Below are positions 1 through 14,029 of a DNA stretch of 14,907 nucleotides, in pieces (the stretch's first letter is position 1; the number at the start of each line of letters is the position of its first letter). The position numbers and the translations under genes were made by a program. The notes beneath the pieces are model-generated. The model was not told where the DNA came from. It did no database searches and saw only the letters and a program-made list of their open reading frames with translations. Source of the DNA: JAICIG01 sp035532215 (GTDB lineage Bacteria; Planctomycetota; Planctomycetia; Pirellulales; JAICIG01); NCBI GenBank assembly GCA_035532215.1, contig DATKRK010000101.1, positions 1 through 14,907 of the forward strand. The letters are read 5' to 3'.

Positions 1-47
1 GGGCGGCCTTCCAGGCCGTCTTTGGCCGACGGCCTGGAAGGCCGCCC
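1..47. repeat. Perfect 20-bp inverted repeat (hairpin)
   Basis: Bases 1-20 are exactly complementary to bases 28-47, leaving a 7-base loop (TTTGGCC). The arms are GC-rich, with no run of T after either arm, so a classical intrinsic terminator is not well supported. It may be the end of a gene outside the window or a dispersed palindromic element. I recall similar GGCCTGGAAGGCC-like palindromes between genes in planctomycete genomes but cannot verify this here. Confidence 0.8.
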
Positions 48-94
48 CACGGCAGGAATGTCTCGTTTCAGACCGCGTGAAGTATAAGTTCAAA

Positions 95-120
95 GCCGCC
101 GGGGCGGCCCGCCGCCGAGG
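95..120 (+). promoter_or_regulatory. Alternating GC repeats abutting the ribosome binding site
   Basis: GCCGCC (95-100), GGCGGC (103-108) and GCCGCC (111-116) follow each other with 2-base spacers. The middle element can pair with either neighbour, giving two mutually exclusive 6-bp hairpins. The GAGG Shine-Dalgarno sequence (117-120) follows at once, 6 bases before the ATG at 127. Pairing of the second hairpin would sit against the ribosome binding site. The repeats are seen directly; any control role is inference. A TATAAG at 83-88 could be a -10 box, but no good -35 box is visible. Confidence 0.35.
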
Positions 121-126
121 ACTGTT

Positions 127-1956
127 ATGCCCGTGGATTACTTCGAATCGAAATTGCGAAGCCTGCTGCCGAGCCGGGCTCGGCTGGCGGCAGGCTTCGC
201 GTGCTGGCTGACGGGCCTCAGTCTGGCGCCGATGGCCGCAGCGGCCGAACCCCGTCCGGCGCCAAACATCGCGGCGCTGATCGGGCAGCTCGACGCCCCC
301 CGTTTCGAGATCCGGCAGCGCGCCGCCGCCAGCCTCGCCGAATTGAGCCAGGAGCCCGCGCAACAAGAGCCGCTGGCCAAGGCGATTCACGAAGTCTTGC
401 TGCAACCGGACACGTCTTTCGAGGTCCGCAGCCGGCTCGAGCCGTTGCTCAAGAAGCTGCCGCCTACCGAGCCGCCTGTGCCGCTCGACATCTCGACCGA
501 GGAAATCGATCGCCTGATCGCTCGACTCGATGCCGGGAAGTACGCCGAGCGGTTAGGCGCCGCGGCGCGCCTGAAATGGCTGGTGACCCGGCCGCGGATC
601 GCCTGCGAAGTCATGACGCGTCTCAAGGGATTTGTAGCCGATCCCAAGCTTTCCGCCGAAGCGCGCAAGGGGCTGCAGCCGATCTGGGACGCCTCGCGGC
701 AGACTTGGCTGACCAGCGACCCGAAATCATGGAAGCTGCCGCCAATTTCGGCCCAGGAAATCGATCGCTGGCTCGACGTCTTGAGTCTGCCGGCCCCGCC
801 CGAAGACGCCGCTCCCGCCGCTCGCAAAGCACGGGCATTGCGCCAAGAGCAGGCGCAGCAAGAACTCCTCGACGCATTGGTGCGCGACGATTATTTGCCG
901 CAAACCAAGGCCGCGATCGAAGCGCGGCTGGCGACCGCCGAACTCGACATGGTCGCTCGCGGGCGCTTGGAGAAACTGATCGAATGGACCCGTCCGGCGA
1001 TGGTGGCCGAATACTGGGAAGAAAAGCACCATCTCGGCATTCAGCACCTGCTTATCGGCGAACCTAGCCAATCACGCGGCGCCGAGCGGCCGAGCTACTT
1101 CGACCGCATCGACGACCGCGTGGCCCATTGCGTTAGCGGCAACTCGCTCAAGCCGGGCGATTATCCGGTGGGCGTGTTGTTTCCGCACCCGAACGCGTTG
1201 AGGGCCAACGCCCAGTTTCACCTCGTGAACTTGCCGACGCCACGGCGACGGTTGGCTTACGAGTTTTCGTCGAAAGCGAATGAGACGGTGCGTTTGGCCG
1301 CTCTCAGCGAGCGCACGCTGGCGGCGATTGCCGCGGAAAAGCGGCCGCTGGGCGAGGCCGAATTGGCGATGTTGCACGAACTCGATGCCGGAGCCGTCTC
1401 GCGGTTCGTCGGCGGCTATTTTCTAAACGTCGGCGATCCTGTACCGCCCGACCGCGCCGAGCAAAACCACATGGGCCGCGCCTCGGGATACGCCAACGTC
1501 TGCAATCTGCTGGTCGAAATCGGCACGCCCGATGCGCTGCCGGGCCTGCTGGCGGCGATCGATGCCAAGAAGTTTGCAGCGCCCACGGCCGAATCGCCGG
1601 AAAACTGGCCCTGGATCGCCGCCCTTTCGATCGCCGAGCGAGATGAGGGACCGAAATCCGACGCTTGGCTGGCCGGTTTGATCGAACGCACCGATCCCTT
1701 GCGAATCGAAGGCGACAGTGCGCCGGGAGCGGGGCCGCCCGAACTGGGCGCCACCGCCGCCGCGATCTTGCTCGCCCGATACAAAGAGCCCTTGAATGAC
1801 TTCGGCTTGGAATCGGCCGAAGACCGCATGCTGGCCGAATTTGGAGCGCCAGGCTACCGCTTCGTGCTGCCCGAAGGCCGTCGAAAAGTGCTCCGCTGGC
1901 AGGCCGATCGGAAGCCGCCCATCGCCCAGCGTTCGACGGCCGCAAATAGCCGCTAA
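127..1956 (+). CDS. Exported HEAT-like repeat protein of unknown function
   Basis: 609 residues, with a GAGG ribosome binding site 6 bases before the ATG. Residues 1-40 look like a signal peptide: basic residues near 17-19, a hydrophobic stretch at about 20-36 and an AAAA|E cleavage region near 40, so the protein is probably exported. Three alpha-helical repeats can be seen at about 48-112, 127-187 and 212-268. Each starts with a pattern like I..LI..LDA, followed by an Ala/Leu/Arg-rich helix, resembling degenerate HEAT/armadillo repeats, which usually bind proteins. After about residue 285 comes a different region with a Gly/Pro-rich segment (near 310-330, PGDYPVGVLFPHPNA) and more helices. 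I do not recognise a catalytic motif. The next gene has its own promoter candidate, so co-transcription is not required. Function is unknown; the call rests on the repeat pattern only. Confidence 0.85.
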   Translation: MPVDYFESKLRSLLPSRARLAAGFACWLTGLSLAPMAAAAEPRPAPNIAALIGQLDAPRFEIRQRAAASLAELSQEPAQQEPLAKAIHEVLLQPDTSFEVRSRLEPLLKKLPPTEPPVPLDISTEEIDRLIARLDAGKYAERLGAAARLKWLVTRPRIACEVMTRLKGFVADPKLSAEARKGLQPIWDASRQTWLTSDPKSWKLPPISAQEIDRWLDVLSLPAPPEDAAPAARKARALRQEQAQQELLDALVRDDYLPQTKAAIEARLATAELDMVARGRLEKLIEWTRPAMVAEYWEEKHHLGIQHLLIGEPSQSRGAERPSYFDRIDDRVAHCVSGNSLKPGDYPVGVLFPHPNALRANAQFHLVNLPTPRRRLAYEFSSKANETVRLAALSERTLAAIAAEKRPLGEAELAMLHELDAGAVSRFVGGYFLNVGDPVPPDRAEQNHMGRASGYANVCNLLVEIGTPDALPGLLAAIDAKKFAAPTAESPENWPWIAALSIAERDEGPKSDAWLAGLIERTDPLRIEGDSAPGAGPPELGATAAAILLARYKEPLNDFGLESAEDRMLAEFGAPGYRFVLPEGRRKVLRWQADRKPPIAQRSTAANSR

Positions 1957-2016
1957 TCTGGTCCGGCACGGGTTGTATGGAATTGCGAAGCGGGCGCCGC
2001 CTTGGTGGGTTGCGGC

Positions 2017-2046
2017 TTGACATTACCCCCGGTTTTCACCGATCAT
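2017..2046 (+). promoter_or_regulatory. Candidate sigma-70-type promoter for the ferredoxin gene
   Basis: A perfect TTGACA (2017-2022) is followed after 18 bases by GATCAT (2041-2046), which matches 4 of 6 bases of the -10 consensus; CATAAA lies just beyond. Transcription would start near 2053, leaving a leader of about 24 bases before the ATG at 2077. This supports the internal start over an upstream one. The spacing and boxes are seen; promoter activity is inferred. Confidence 0.4.
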
Positions 2047-2076
2047 AAACGAAAGGGATCGTCTTCGGGCCGTTCA

Positions 2077-2424
2077 ATGCCGCTGTTCAGCCACCATATT
2101 TTTGTTTGTAGCAATCAGCGCGCGCCAGGAAACGCGCGCGGCTGTTGCAACCCCGACGGCAGCGGCAAGCTGCGCGATTGCTTCAAGGCGGAATTGAAGC
2201 GGAGAAATCTGGGCCCGCTGGTCCGCGCCAACCAAGCCGGCTGCCTCGATCAGTGCGAACGAGGACCGACGGTGGTCGTCTACCCGCAACAGATTTGGTA
2301 CGGCGGCGTGCGGCTTGAAGACGTGCCGCGCATCGTCGAAGAAACGATCGTTCAAGGGCGAGTGCTCGAAGACCTGTTGATCCCTGCGGAACAACTCAAC
2401 GTGAAAGTTTTTCGACCGTCTTGA
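2077..2424 (+). CDS. Thioredoxin-like [2Fe-2S] ferredoxin
   Basis: 115 residues, starting MPLFSHHIFVC. This small cytoplasmic electron carrier belongs to the thioredoxin-fold [2Fe-2S] ferredoxins (Aquifex Fd4/NuoE-like family). The four expected cluster ligands are present with the right spacing: C11, then C24 after 12 residues (C23 is adjacent), then C56-x3-C60. The conserved stretch GPTVVVYP..IWYGGV and the following helix (EDVPRIVEE) match the family closely. C35 is an extra cysteine. The frame is open upstream to 2002, but that extension is low-complexity and unlike the family, and the promoter candidate would start transcription inside it. The ribosome binding site is poor: a GAAAGGGA purine run (2051-2058) lies unusually far away, 18 bases upstream. 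No partner oxidoreductase is adjacent, so its redox partner cannot be named from context. Confidence 0.93.
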   Translation: MPLFSHHIFVCSNQRAPGNARGCCNPDGSGKLRDCFKAELKRRNLGPLVRANQAGCLDQCERGPTVVVYPQQIWYGGVRLEDVPRIVEETIVQGRVLEDLLIPAEQLNVKVFRPS

Positions 2425-2460
2425 TTGGCGCGATGCGCGTGATTCTAATGCGCTCGCCAA
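2425..2460 (+). terminator. Imperfect stem-loop right after the ferredoxin stop codon
   Basis: TTGGCG (2425-2430) pairs with CGCCAA (2455-2460), and an inner GCGC/GCGC can pair if a few bases bulge out. The hairpin starts at the first base after the stop codon. Only a weak T-rich stretch (GGGTTTTC, near 2472-2480) follows, so termination is possible but not strongly supported. Confidence 0.35.
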
Positions 2461-2540
2461 GGGCGTTTCCTGGGTTTTCATCTCTGAGGGAAGCGACTGC
2501 CAACGCGGCAACTTTCCAACGCTAAGGAGAAGAGGCGACT

Positions 2541-3323
2541 ATGAAACGAAAGCACGTCGGTCTGTTCGTCGTCGGCCTGGTTTGCTGTCTTACGGCCGTT
2601 TCGGTTGCGGCGCAGCGGAAAAACGGCCGCGGCAAGAACCAGCCCCAGCCCAAAACGCAGTTGCCGCAACAGCAGTTCGATCCGACGACCGGTATACCCA
2701 TTTTCCCTCAGCCAGACGCGGGCAAGGGAAAAGAAAAAGAAGAAGAGAAAGGTCCCGACTTGCCGAGCGATCCCGAGTTGATGAAGATTCACGCGGAATT
2801 CGTGGCCAAGACCGTCAAACTGGCGAAAGATTACGAACGGAAAAAAGACATCGAGAAGGCCCAAGAGTGCTACGAGCGCATTCTCAAATTACTGCCTCGC
2901 TTGCCGGAGGCCGAAGAGGCCTTGGCCAAAATCAAGACCAAGCAACTCAATGCGGACAAGAAAAAAATGACGGTCAATGCCAATAGCGGCTGGCAAGACA
3001 CGGGCGTCGATTTGCTCGAAGGCAAGCCAGTGGCGATCCAAGTCGCGGGCAACCAGATTTGGATGTTCCGAATGTCGCAAGAAGTGGGGCCCGACGGGAT
3101 GAAAATCCCCGAGGAGCTGCGCGAGTTCAATCTAGGGTCGCTGATTGGCAAGGTTGAAACCGGCGGCAACCCGAAGGACATCAAGCCGTTTTTGGTCGGC
3201 AGCGGCGCCGAGTTTACCCCCGAAAAGTCGGGGCGATTGTTTCTGCGGATGTACGACGCAGACCCCTCTGACAATACTGGCCGGCTGAGTGTCGAGATTC
3301 ACGGAACGTTCGGGGGCAGGTAA
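2541..3323 (+). CDS. Exported TPR protein with C-terminal LecA-like domain
   Basis: 260 residues, with a strong ribosome binding region (AAGGAGA and GAGG at 2524-2535) before the ATG. Residues 1-24 form a signal peptide (KRK, a hydrophobic core, VAA|Q). A Gln/Pro-rich and then Lys/Glu-rich linker covers about 25-75. One or two TPR-like helices lie at about 80-132 (YERKKDIEKAQECYERIL). Residues from about 142 to the end resemble the PA-IL/LecA sugar-binding beta-sandwich: a GWQDTGVDL opening, a VGPDG turn, LIGKV, a PFLVG segment and a closing YDADPSDNTGRLSVEI strand. In LecA the matching closing segment provides Ca2+ and galactose ligands. Here Asp and Asn residues are present but the pattern is not identical, so sugar binding is uncertain. 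The likely location is the periplasm or cell surface. The gene stands apart from the ferredoxin by 116 bases. Confidence 0.88.
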   Translation: MKRKHVGLFVVGLVCCLTAVSVAAQRKNGRGKNQPQPKTQLPQQQFDPTTGIPIFPQPDAGKGKEKEEEKGPDLPSDPELMKIHAEFVAKTVKLAKDYERKKDIEKAQECYERILKLLPRLPEAEEALAKIKTKQLNADKKKMTVNANSGWQDTGVDLLEGKPVAIQVAGNQIWMFRMSQEVGPDGMKIPEELREFNLGSLIGKVETGGNPKDIKPFLVGSGAEFTPEKSGRLFLRMYDADPSDNTGRLSVEIHGTFGGR

Positions 3324-3340
3324 GCGACGAGCTGGGGGGT

Positions 3341-3393
3341 GGCCAACATTTGGCCATTTGAGATAGAATTCCGTCCTTCTACAGAATTTTTTT
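3341..3393 (+). terminator. Small inverted repeat and T-run after the LecA-like gene
   Basis: GGCCAA (3341-3346) and TTGGCC (3350-3355) form a 6-bp stem with a 3-base loop, 17 bases after the stop codon. Further on, GAATTC (3366-3371) can pair weakly with GAATTT (3384-3389), directly followed by the end of a run of seven T (3387-3393). Either could help stop transcription; neither is a textbook terminator. Confidence 0.3.
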
Positions 3394-3487
3394 GGGCTTG
3401 GGCTCGCTTCACGCCGGACATTGATTAGCATTGAAGGACGCAAACTCGCTGTTTTGCCTGGTCGGTATGGTGGTTGCACCTCCCCAG

Positions 3488-3512
3488 GACGATTAATTGT
3501 AGACGATTAATT
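3488..3512. repeat. Tandem 11-bp direct repeat upstream of the VWA gene
   Basis: GACGATTAATT occurs at 3488-3498 and again at 3502-3512, a period of 14 bases, ending 28 bases before the VWA gene start. The TTAATT cores are strikingly AT-rich for this genome. They might be a regulator binding site or a small duplication. No convincing -35/-10 pair was found next to them. Confidence 0.6.
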
Positions 3513-3540
3513 ACAACGGTACCGCGCCGGAGCTTCCGTC

Positions 3541-5955
3541 ATGTTGCGCCTTCCAAAAATTATCGCGCCCTTCTGTGGGATCCTGGCATGCAGTTGGGCA
3601 TGCGCAGCGTTCCAAGCCGCTGAAGCGGCCACGCCCGTCGCCGCGAAGTCGGCCGTAGCGAAGGGGCACGTCGCCAAGCTCGAGACTTTTGTCAAGGCTG
3701 ACGGCGAGGGATTCTTTGCTCTGAGCCTGTCTCCCAATCTGGCGCAGCCGCCATCGCCTCCTCGGCAATTGGCGGTGATTTTCGATACTTCCGCGAGCCA
3801 GACGGGCGCTTATCGGGAAACCGCGCTGGCGGCACTCGAAGCCCTGCTGGCAGATCAAACGGCGAGCGATCGCGTGGCACTGTTGGCGGCCGACGTAAAC
3901 ACCGTGCCGCTGACGCCGGGCTTTGTGCCCGTCGCCAGCAAGGAAATGCGGGAAGCCTTGAATCAGTTGCGACAGCGCGTTCCGCTCGGCGCGACCGATA
4001 TGGGGGCAGCCATTACTGCGGCCGCAGATTTGCAGTCGGCCAGCGATGCCGCCGGCCGCGTGCGCCGAATCGCGTATCTGGGTGACGGCGTGAGTTCGGC
4101 CAAGCTGATCTCTCCGGCGCAGATGCGGCGATTAGCCGATCGATGCGCCGAGTTGCAGTCGCCCGTCAGTTGCTATGCCGTCGGCCCGCGGGTCGATCTG
4201 CAATTGCTGGGCGCCTTGGCCAAAAACACCGGCGGCCTGGTCGTGCTCAATGAGGAGACTCCTGACGGCCGTCGCGCGGGCGCCGAACTGGCGGACGCAG
4301 TGCGCGGCATGGTGGTCTGGCCGACGTCGATCAAATTGCCCGAAAATTTGCACGAGACGTATTATCGCGGCGTTCCGCCTTTACGATTCGATCGCGATAC
4401 CGTAGTCCTGGGCAGCTTCGCAGCCAGCGACGAGCAAGCGAAGCAGCCGCTGCCGATCGGCGTGGTCGGCAAAATGGGCGACAAGCCGCTCGAACTACAC
4501 TGGCAGGCGACCATGCCGGCCCCGAACAACAAAAATTCTTTTCTCGCCGAACTCGTGAAGCTTGCACAGCGCGACGGCGGAGTGAGCTTGCCTACGGCCG
4601 GTTCTGCAACCCTCTGGGACTTGCGCAAAGTGGTCAACGGCCGCGCGCAGGGACTCACGATGCTCAGCCAGCAAGCGTTGGCCCTGGGAGACCTCCCGCA
4701 AGCCCAACGTTTGGCGAGTCAGGCGAGCGAGATCGATCCGGCCAACCCGAGCGGCTCGATCGTTCGCGATGCGGTTCGTATTGCTCGCACGCAAGCCAGC
4801 GCGGGCGGTCCGCAAGAGTTGAAGCTGGCGAGCCGGCAAGTCCGCACCGCGGCTTCGGGTGAAAAGGCGCTCGGCGGAGCCAACGCGGCGGAGGCCGACG
4901 GCGAATTGCTCGACGAGGTTGAACGCCAGCAGCGCGTTTACCGGCAGTTTTTGCGGACCGAGGTGCGCAACGTCATCAACCAGGCCCGGCAAACGATGGC
5001 CTTCGACCCCGAAAGCGCCACGAACATGCTCAAACTGGTTTTGGAAAAAGTGACGCAGGCTCCGGAGGTCGAGCCCCAGTTGCGCGATCAATTGACGGAC
5101 CAAATCGAAGCGGCGCTGCGGGCGGCGAGCGAGCAGGCGCTGGTCAAGAGCGAACGGGATTTGCGCGCCCAGCAGCGCGCGGCCGAAGGCGAAGCCCAGC
5201 GACGCATCAATCAAGAATTGTTCCTGCAGGAGCAAAAGGTCGACCAGTTGATGGCGCGTTTCAACTCCCTGATGGATGAAGAGCGTTATCGCGACGCCGA
5301 AGCCGTCGCCGATATCGCCGAGACGATCTCGCCCAATACGCCCGGCCTGCGAGACGCCGAATTGACGGCGCGGATGGTCGGGTACACGGCCGACATCACG
5401 GCCGTCGTCGATGCCCGTCACAAGGCTCTGGTCGACTCGTTGTTTCAAACCGAGTTGGCTCTGATACCGACGCCCGACGAACCGCCGATTTTGTATCCCG
5501 ATCCTGAAGTCTGGCAATTGCTCACCGAGCGGCGGAAGAAATACAAGGCCGTCGATCTGACGCAGAGCAACCCGAACGAGGCCAAGATCGTCGCGGCCCT
5601 CGACGACAAAACGGAGTTGGAATTCGTGGATCAGCCGCTTTCGGACGTCGTGGAGTATCTGAGGGAGCGGCACGATATCGAGATTCAACTCGACAACAAA
5701 GCGCTCACCGACGAGGGCATCGGCTCGGACACGCCCGTGACGCGAACCATCAAGGGCATCACCTTGCGGTCGGCGCTGCGGCTGATGCTGGGCGAAATGG
5801 ATCTGACCTATGTAATCCGTAACGAAGTCTTGATGATCACGACCAAGACCGAAGCGGAAAACATGCTCTCGACGAAAGTTTACCCCGTCGCCGACCTGGT
5901 GATTCCCATCACCAACCCGATGATGGGCCGCATGGGCGGCCGAGGAGCGTTCTAA
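3541..5955 (+). CDS. Exported VWA domain protein with C-terminal STN domain
   Basis: 804 residues. The GGAG at 3528-3531 gives a plausible ribosome binding site. Residues 1-30 form a signal peptide (hydrophobic core, AEA|A). A von Willebrand factor A domain covers about 75-260. Its metal-binding MIDAS residues are visible: the D-x-S-x-S motif at D82-S86, T152 in GATDM, and the GDG loop at 171-173. Residues about 365-420 contain a TPR-like helical pair (ALALGDLPQAQRLASQASEIDP). About 515-590 is a charged, probably coiled-coil helix. Residues 682-785 match the STN/secretin-N short domain, a beta-alpha-beta fold in secretins and TonB-dependent receptors (KTELEFVDQPLSDVVEYLRE ... ITLRSALRLML ... 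YVIRNEVLMITT). No secretin channel follows, and the chain ends with a short Met/Gly tail. It probably acts in the periplasm in protein-protein contacts. The exact role is unknown. Confidence 0.88.
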   Translation: MLRLPKIIAPFCGILACSWACAAFQAAEAATPVAAKSAVAKGHVAKLETFVKADGEGFFALSLSPNLAQPPSPPRQLAVIFDTSASQTGAYRETALAALEALLADQTASDRVALLAADVNTVPLTPGFVPVASKEMREALNQLRQRVPLGATDMGAAITAAADLQSASDAAGRVRRIAYLGDGVSSAKLISPAQMRRLADRCAELQSPVSCYAVGPRVDLQLLGALAKNTGGLVVLNEETPDGRRAGAELADAVRGMVVWPTSIKLPENLHETYYRGVPPLRFDRDTVVLGSFAASDEQAKQPLPIGVVGKMGDKPLELHWQATMPAPNNKNSFLAELVKLAQRDGGVSLPTAGSATLWDLRKVVNGRAQGLTMLSQQALALGDLPQAQRLASQASEIDPANPSGSIVRDAVRIARTQASAGGPQELKLASRQVRTAASGEKALGGANAAEADGELLDEVERQQRVYRQFLRTEVRNVINQARQTMAFDPESATNMLKLVLEKVTQAPEVEPQLRDQLTDQIEAALRAASEQALVKSERDLRAQQRAAEGEAQRRINQELFLQEQKVDQLMARFNSLMDEERYRDAEAVADIAETISPNTPGLRDAELTARMVGYTADITAVVDARHKALVDSLFQTELALIPTPDEPPILYPDPEVWQLLTERRKKYKAVDLTQSNPNEAKIVAALDDKTELEFVDQPLSDVVEYLRERHDIEIQLDNKALTDEGIGSDTPVTRTIKGITLRSALRLMLGEMDLTYVIRNEVLMITTKTEAENMLSTKVYPVADLVIPITNPMMGRMGGRGAF

Positions 5956-6048
5956 CACCCGTGGCGCGCCGATGCGTGACGCAGCGGTGAAAGCGGGTGA
6001 CAGAAGCGAAAGGCGAGCGGACGCCGTCGACGCGCCGGCGGAAGGAAA

Positions 6049-6735
6049 TTACCGAGAGTCGCGCTGCGGCTTGTCGTCGGCGCTCGGACGCACGAGTTCC
6101 AGGGTGCTCCACAGGCTCGGGTCGTCGCGATAGGGGAACTCCCCGCTGGCGAAGGCCTGCTCGCCGAGTTCGCGATCGATGACCGCATAGGTGAATCCCA
6201 ACCGAGGATGCTCGGCCGGATCGAAGCCGGTCAGCGCTGCGGCCGGAATATAGCCTTCCAGCAAATAACCGTCGACGCGCTTTTCGCGGTGCGCCGCCAG
6301 CACGCCGGGCCGCACCGGCTTGGCGTTTTCCTTGGCGCGGTTGATAAGCAGTTGTTCGCCGACCGGCTCGTCGAGCGACCGGCCGGCGCCGGCTGGCAGA
6401 AATGCAAACTGGTGGCAAAAGCGGCTGGCGCGGTGGATGTTGCGCGTGTCGCGCGTGTCAAGCCAGATGCGCACGCCGTCGCTATCGTCGGGCCGCGATT
6501 CGCGGCACCACGGCGCCTGACGCTTACCCGTCACGCGCACGGCAAAGGCCAGCCCTTGCTCGCTCCAGGCGATGCGAAACTCGGCGAACAACAAGCGGCC
6601 GTCGAGTTCGGCGAGGCTCAGCAGCCGGTACGATTCGTCCAGGCACGCCCCTTTATCGGACCACAACGGCGTCTTGTAGCGGCACGGCGCCGAGAAACGG
6701 AACAGAAAGCTGGGCGGGAGCAAGGGAGCGGTCAT
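6049..6735 (-). CDS. CBM9/DOMON-like domain protein
   Basis: 228 residues from the ATG at 6735, preceded by GGTGG as a weak ribosome binding site. The sequence resembles the carbohydrate-binding family 9-like (DOMON-type) beta-sandwich: an early segment with FAEFRIAWSEQGLAFAVRV, the typical central DDSDGVRIWLDTRDTRN (about 83-99), HRASRFCHQF, and the closing GYLLEGYIPAAAL...LGFTYAVIDRE...SLWSTLEL. Family members bind sugars or occur as modules of exported enzymes. This one stands alone and has no signal peptide, which is odd for a carbohydrate-binding role. The frame is open up to 6771, but those 12 codons fall inside a dispersed repeat and are not family-like. It lies 198 bases downstream of uvrA on the same strand and converges with the VWA gene (93-base gap). 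Ligand unknown. Confidence 0.8.
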   Translation of the reverse strand: MTAPLLPPSFLFRFSAPCRYKTPLWSDKGACLDESYRLLSLAELDGRLLFAEFRIAWSEQGLAFAVRVTGKRQAPWCRESRPDDSDGVRIWLDTRDTRNIHRASRFCHQFAFLPAGAGRSLDEPVGEQLLINRAKENAKPVRPGVLAAHREKRVDGYLLEGYIPAAALTGFDPAEHPRLGFTYAVIDRELGEQAFASGEFPYRDDPSLWSTLELVRPSADDKPQRDSR

Positions 6736-6736
6736 A

Positions 6737-6769
6737 AGCCACCGATGAAACACGGATTGAATACGGATC
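6737..6769 (-). repeat. ATCCGTG-type intergenic repeat, copy A
   Basis: On the - strand this 33-base element consists of three related units, ATCCGTATTC, AATCCGTGTTTC and ATCGGTGGC, ending two bases before the start codon of the CBM9-like gene. It matches copy B (6892-6924, opposite strand) at 27 of 33 positions. Its GGTGG is also the only ribosome-binding-like sequence for that gene. Confidence 0.75.
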
Positions 6770-6891
6770 AATCAAACAATTTGAATTACTCGCCGACGTT
6801 CAAGGCAAGGGACTCCGCGAAAACGTGAACAGAAGCGAACGATCGAAAAACAGGCGCTTCGCGGCCGTAGATAAAACTCCTTCTGTATTTC

Positions 6892-6924
6892 CATCCGTGT
6901 TCGATCGGTGTTTCATCCGTGGCC
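6892..6924 (+). repeat. ATCCGTG-type intergenic repeat, copy B
   Basis: On the + strand this reads as three units, ATCCGTGTTCG, ATCGGTGTTTC and ATCCGTGGC, starting with one extra C. It is the inverted partner of copy A and lies 9 bases beyond the uvrA stop codon. The two copies bound a spacer of about 120 bases, so the whole 6737-6924 block has the shape of a small element with imperfect terminal inverted repeats. I see no coding capacity in it. Confidence 0.75.
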
Positions 6925-6933
6925 GCTCCCTGG

Positions 6934-13974
<7,041 letters not shown>

Positions 13975-14010
13975 GAAATGCTTGGAGCGAGGAAATCCGT
14001 TTCTGGGGTT

Positions 14011-14025
14011 TGTTCAGGACGAACC
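14011..14025. promoter_or_regulatory. Inverted repeat, possible repressor (SOS-like) operator for uvrA
   Basis: GTTC (14012-14015) and GAAC (14021-14024) form an inverted repeat with a 5-base centre, written TGTTC-AGGAC-GAACC, 38-50 bases upstream of the uvrA start. uvrA is a classical SOS gene. I recall that a TGTTC-N4-GAACA LexA motif has been described for Verrucomicrobia, relatives of Planctomycetes. The spacing here is one base longer and the outer base is not symmetrical, so this is only a candidate. Confidence 0.3.
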
Positions 14026-14029
14026 CTGG

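Noticed and set aside
1304..2023. 239-codon - strand frame overlapping the end of the first gene
   Set aside because: Arg/Ala/Pro-rich translation typical of an out-of-frame GC-rich read; it overlaps a better supported gene.
2002..2076. Upstream start for the ferredoxin gene
   Set aside because: The extra 25 residues are not family-like, and the promoter candidate would start transcription after 2002. The family normally begins a few residues before the first cluster cysteine, which fits the ATG at 2077.
2118..2139. GCGCGCG/CGCGCGC hairpin inside the ferredoxin gene
   Set aside because: It lies in the coding region between two cluster cysteines and is explained by Arg/Ala codons in GC-rich DNA.
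3372..3440. 8-bp inverted repeat CGTCCTTC / GAAGGACG between the LecA-like and VWA genes
   Set aside because: The arms are 53 bases apart and short enough to occur by chance; there is no supporting context.
4495..5958. 487-codon open frame on the - strand, opposite the VWA-STN gene
   Set aside because: The + strand frame has a signal peptide, MIDAS motif and STN domain, so it is the real gene. The antisense product is low-complexity and matches nothing.
5956..6048. Terminator between the two convergent genes
   Set aside because: I looked for a stem-loop with a T-run on either strand in this 93-base gap and found none that is convincing.
6736..6771. Upstream start for the CBM9-like gene
   Set aside because: The 12 extra codons are translated from the ATCCGTG repeat, not from a conserved protein segment.
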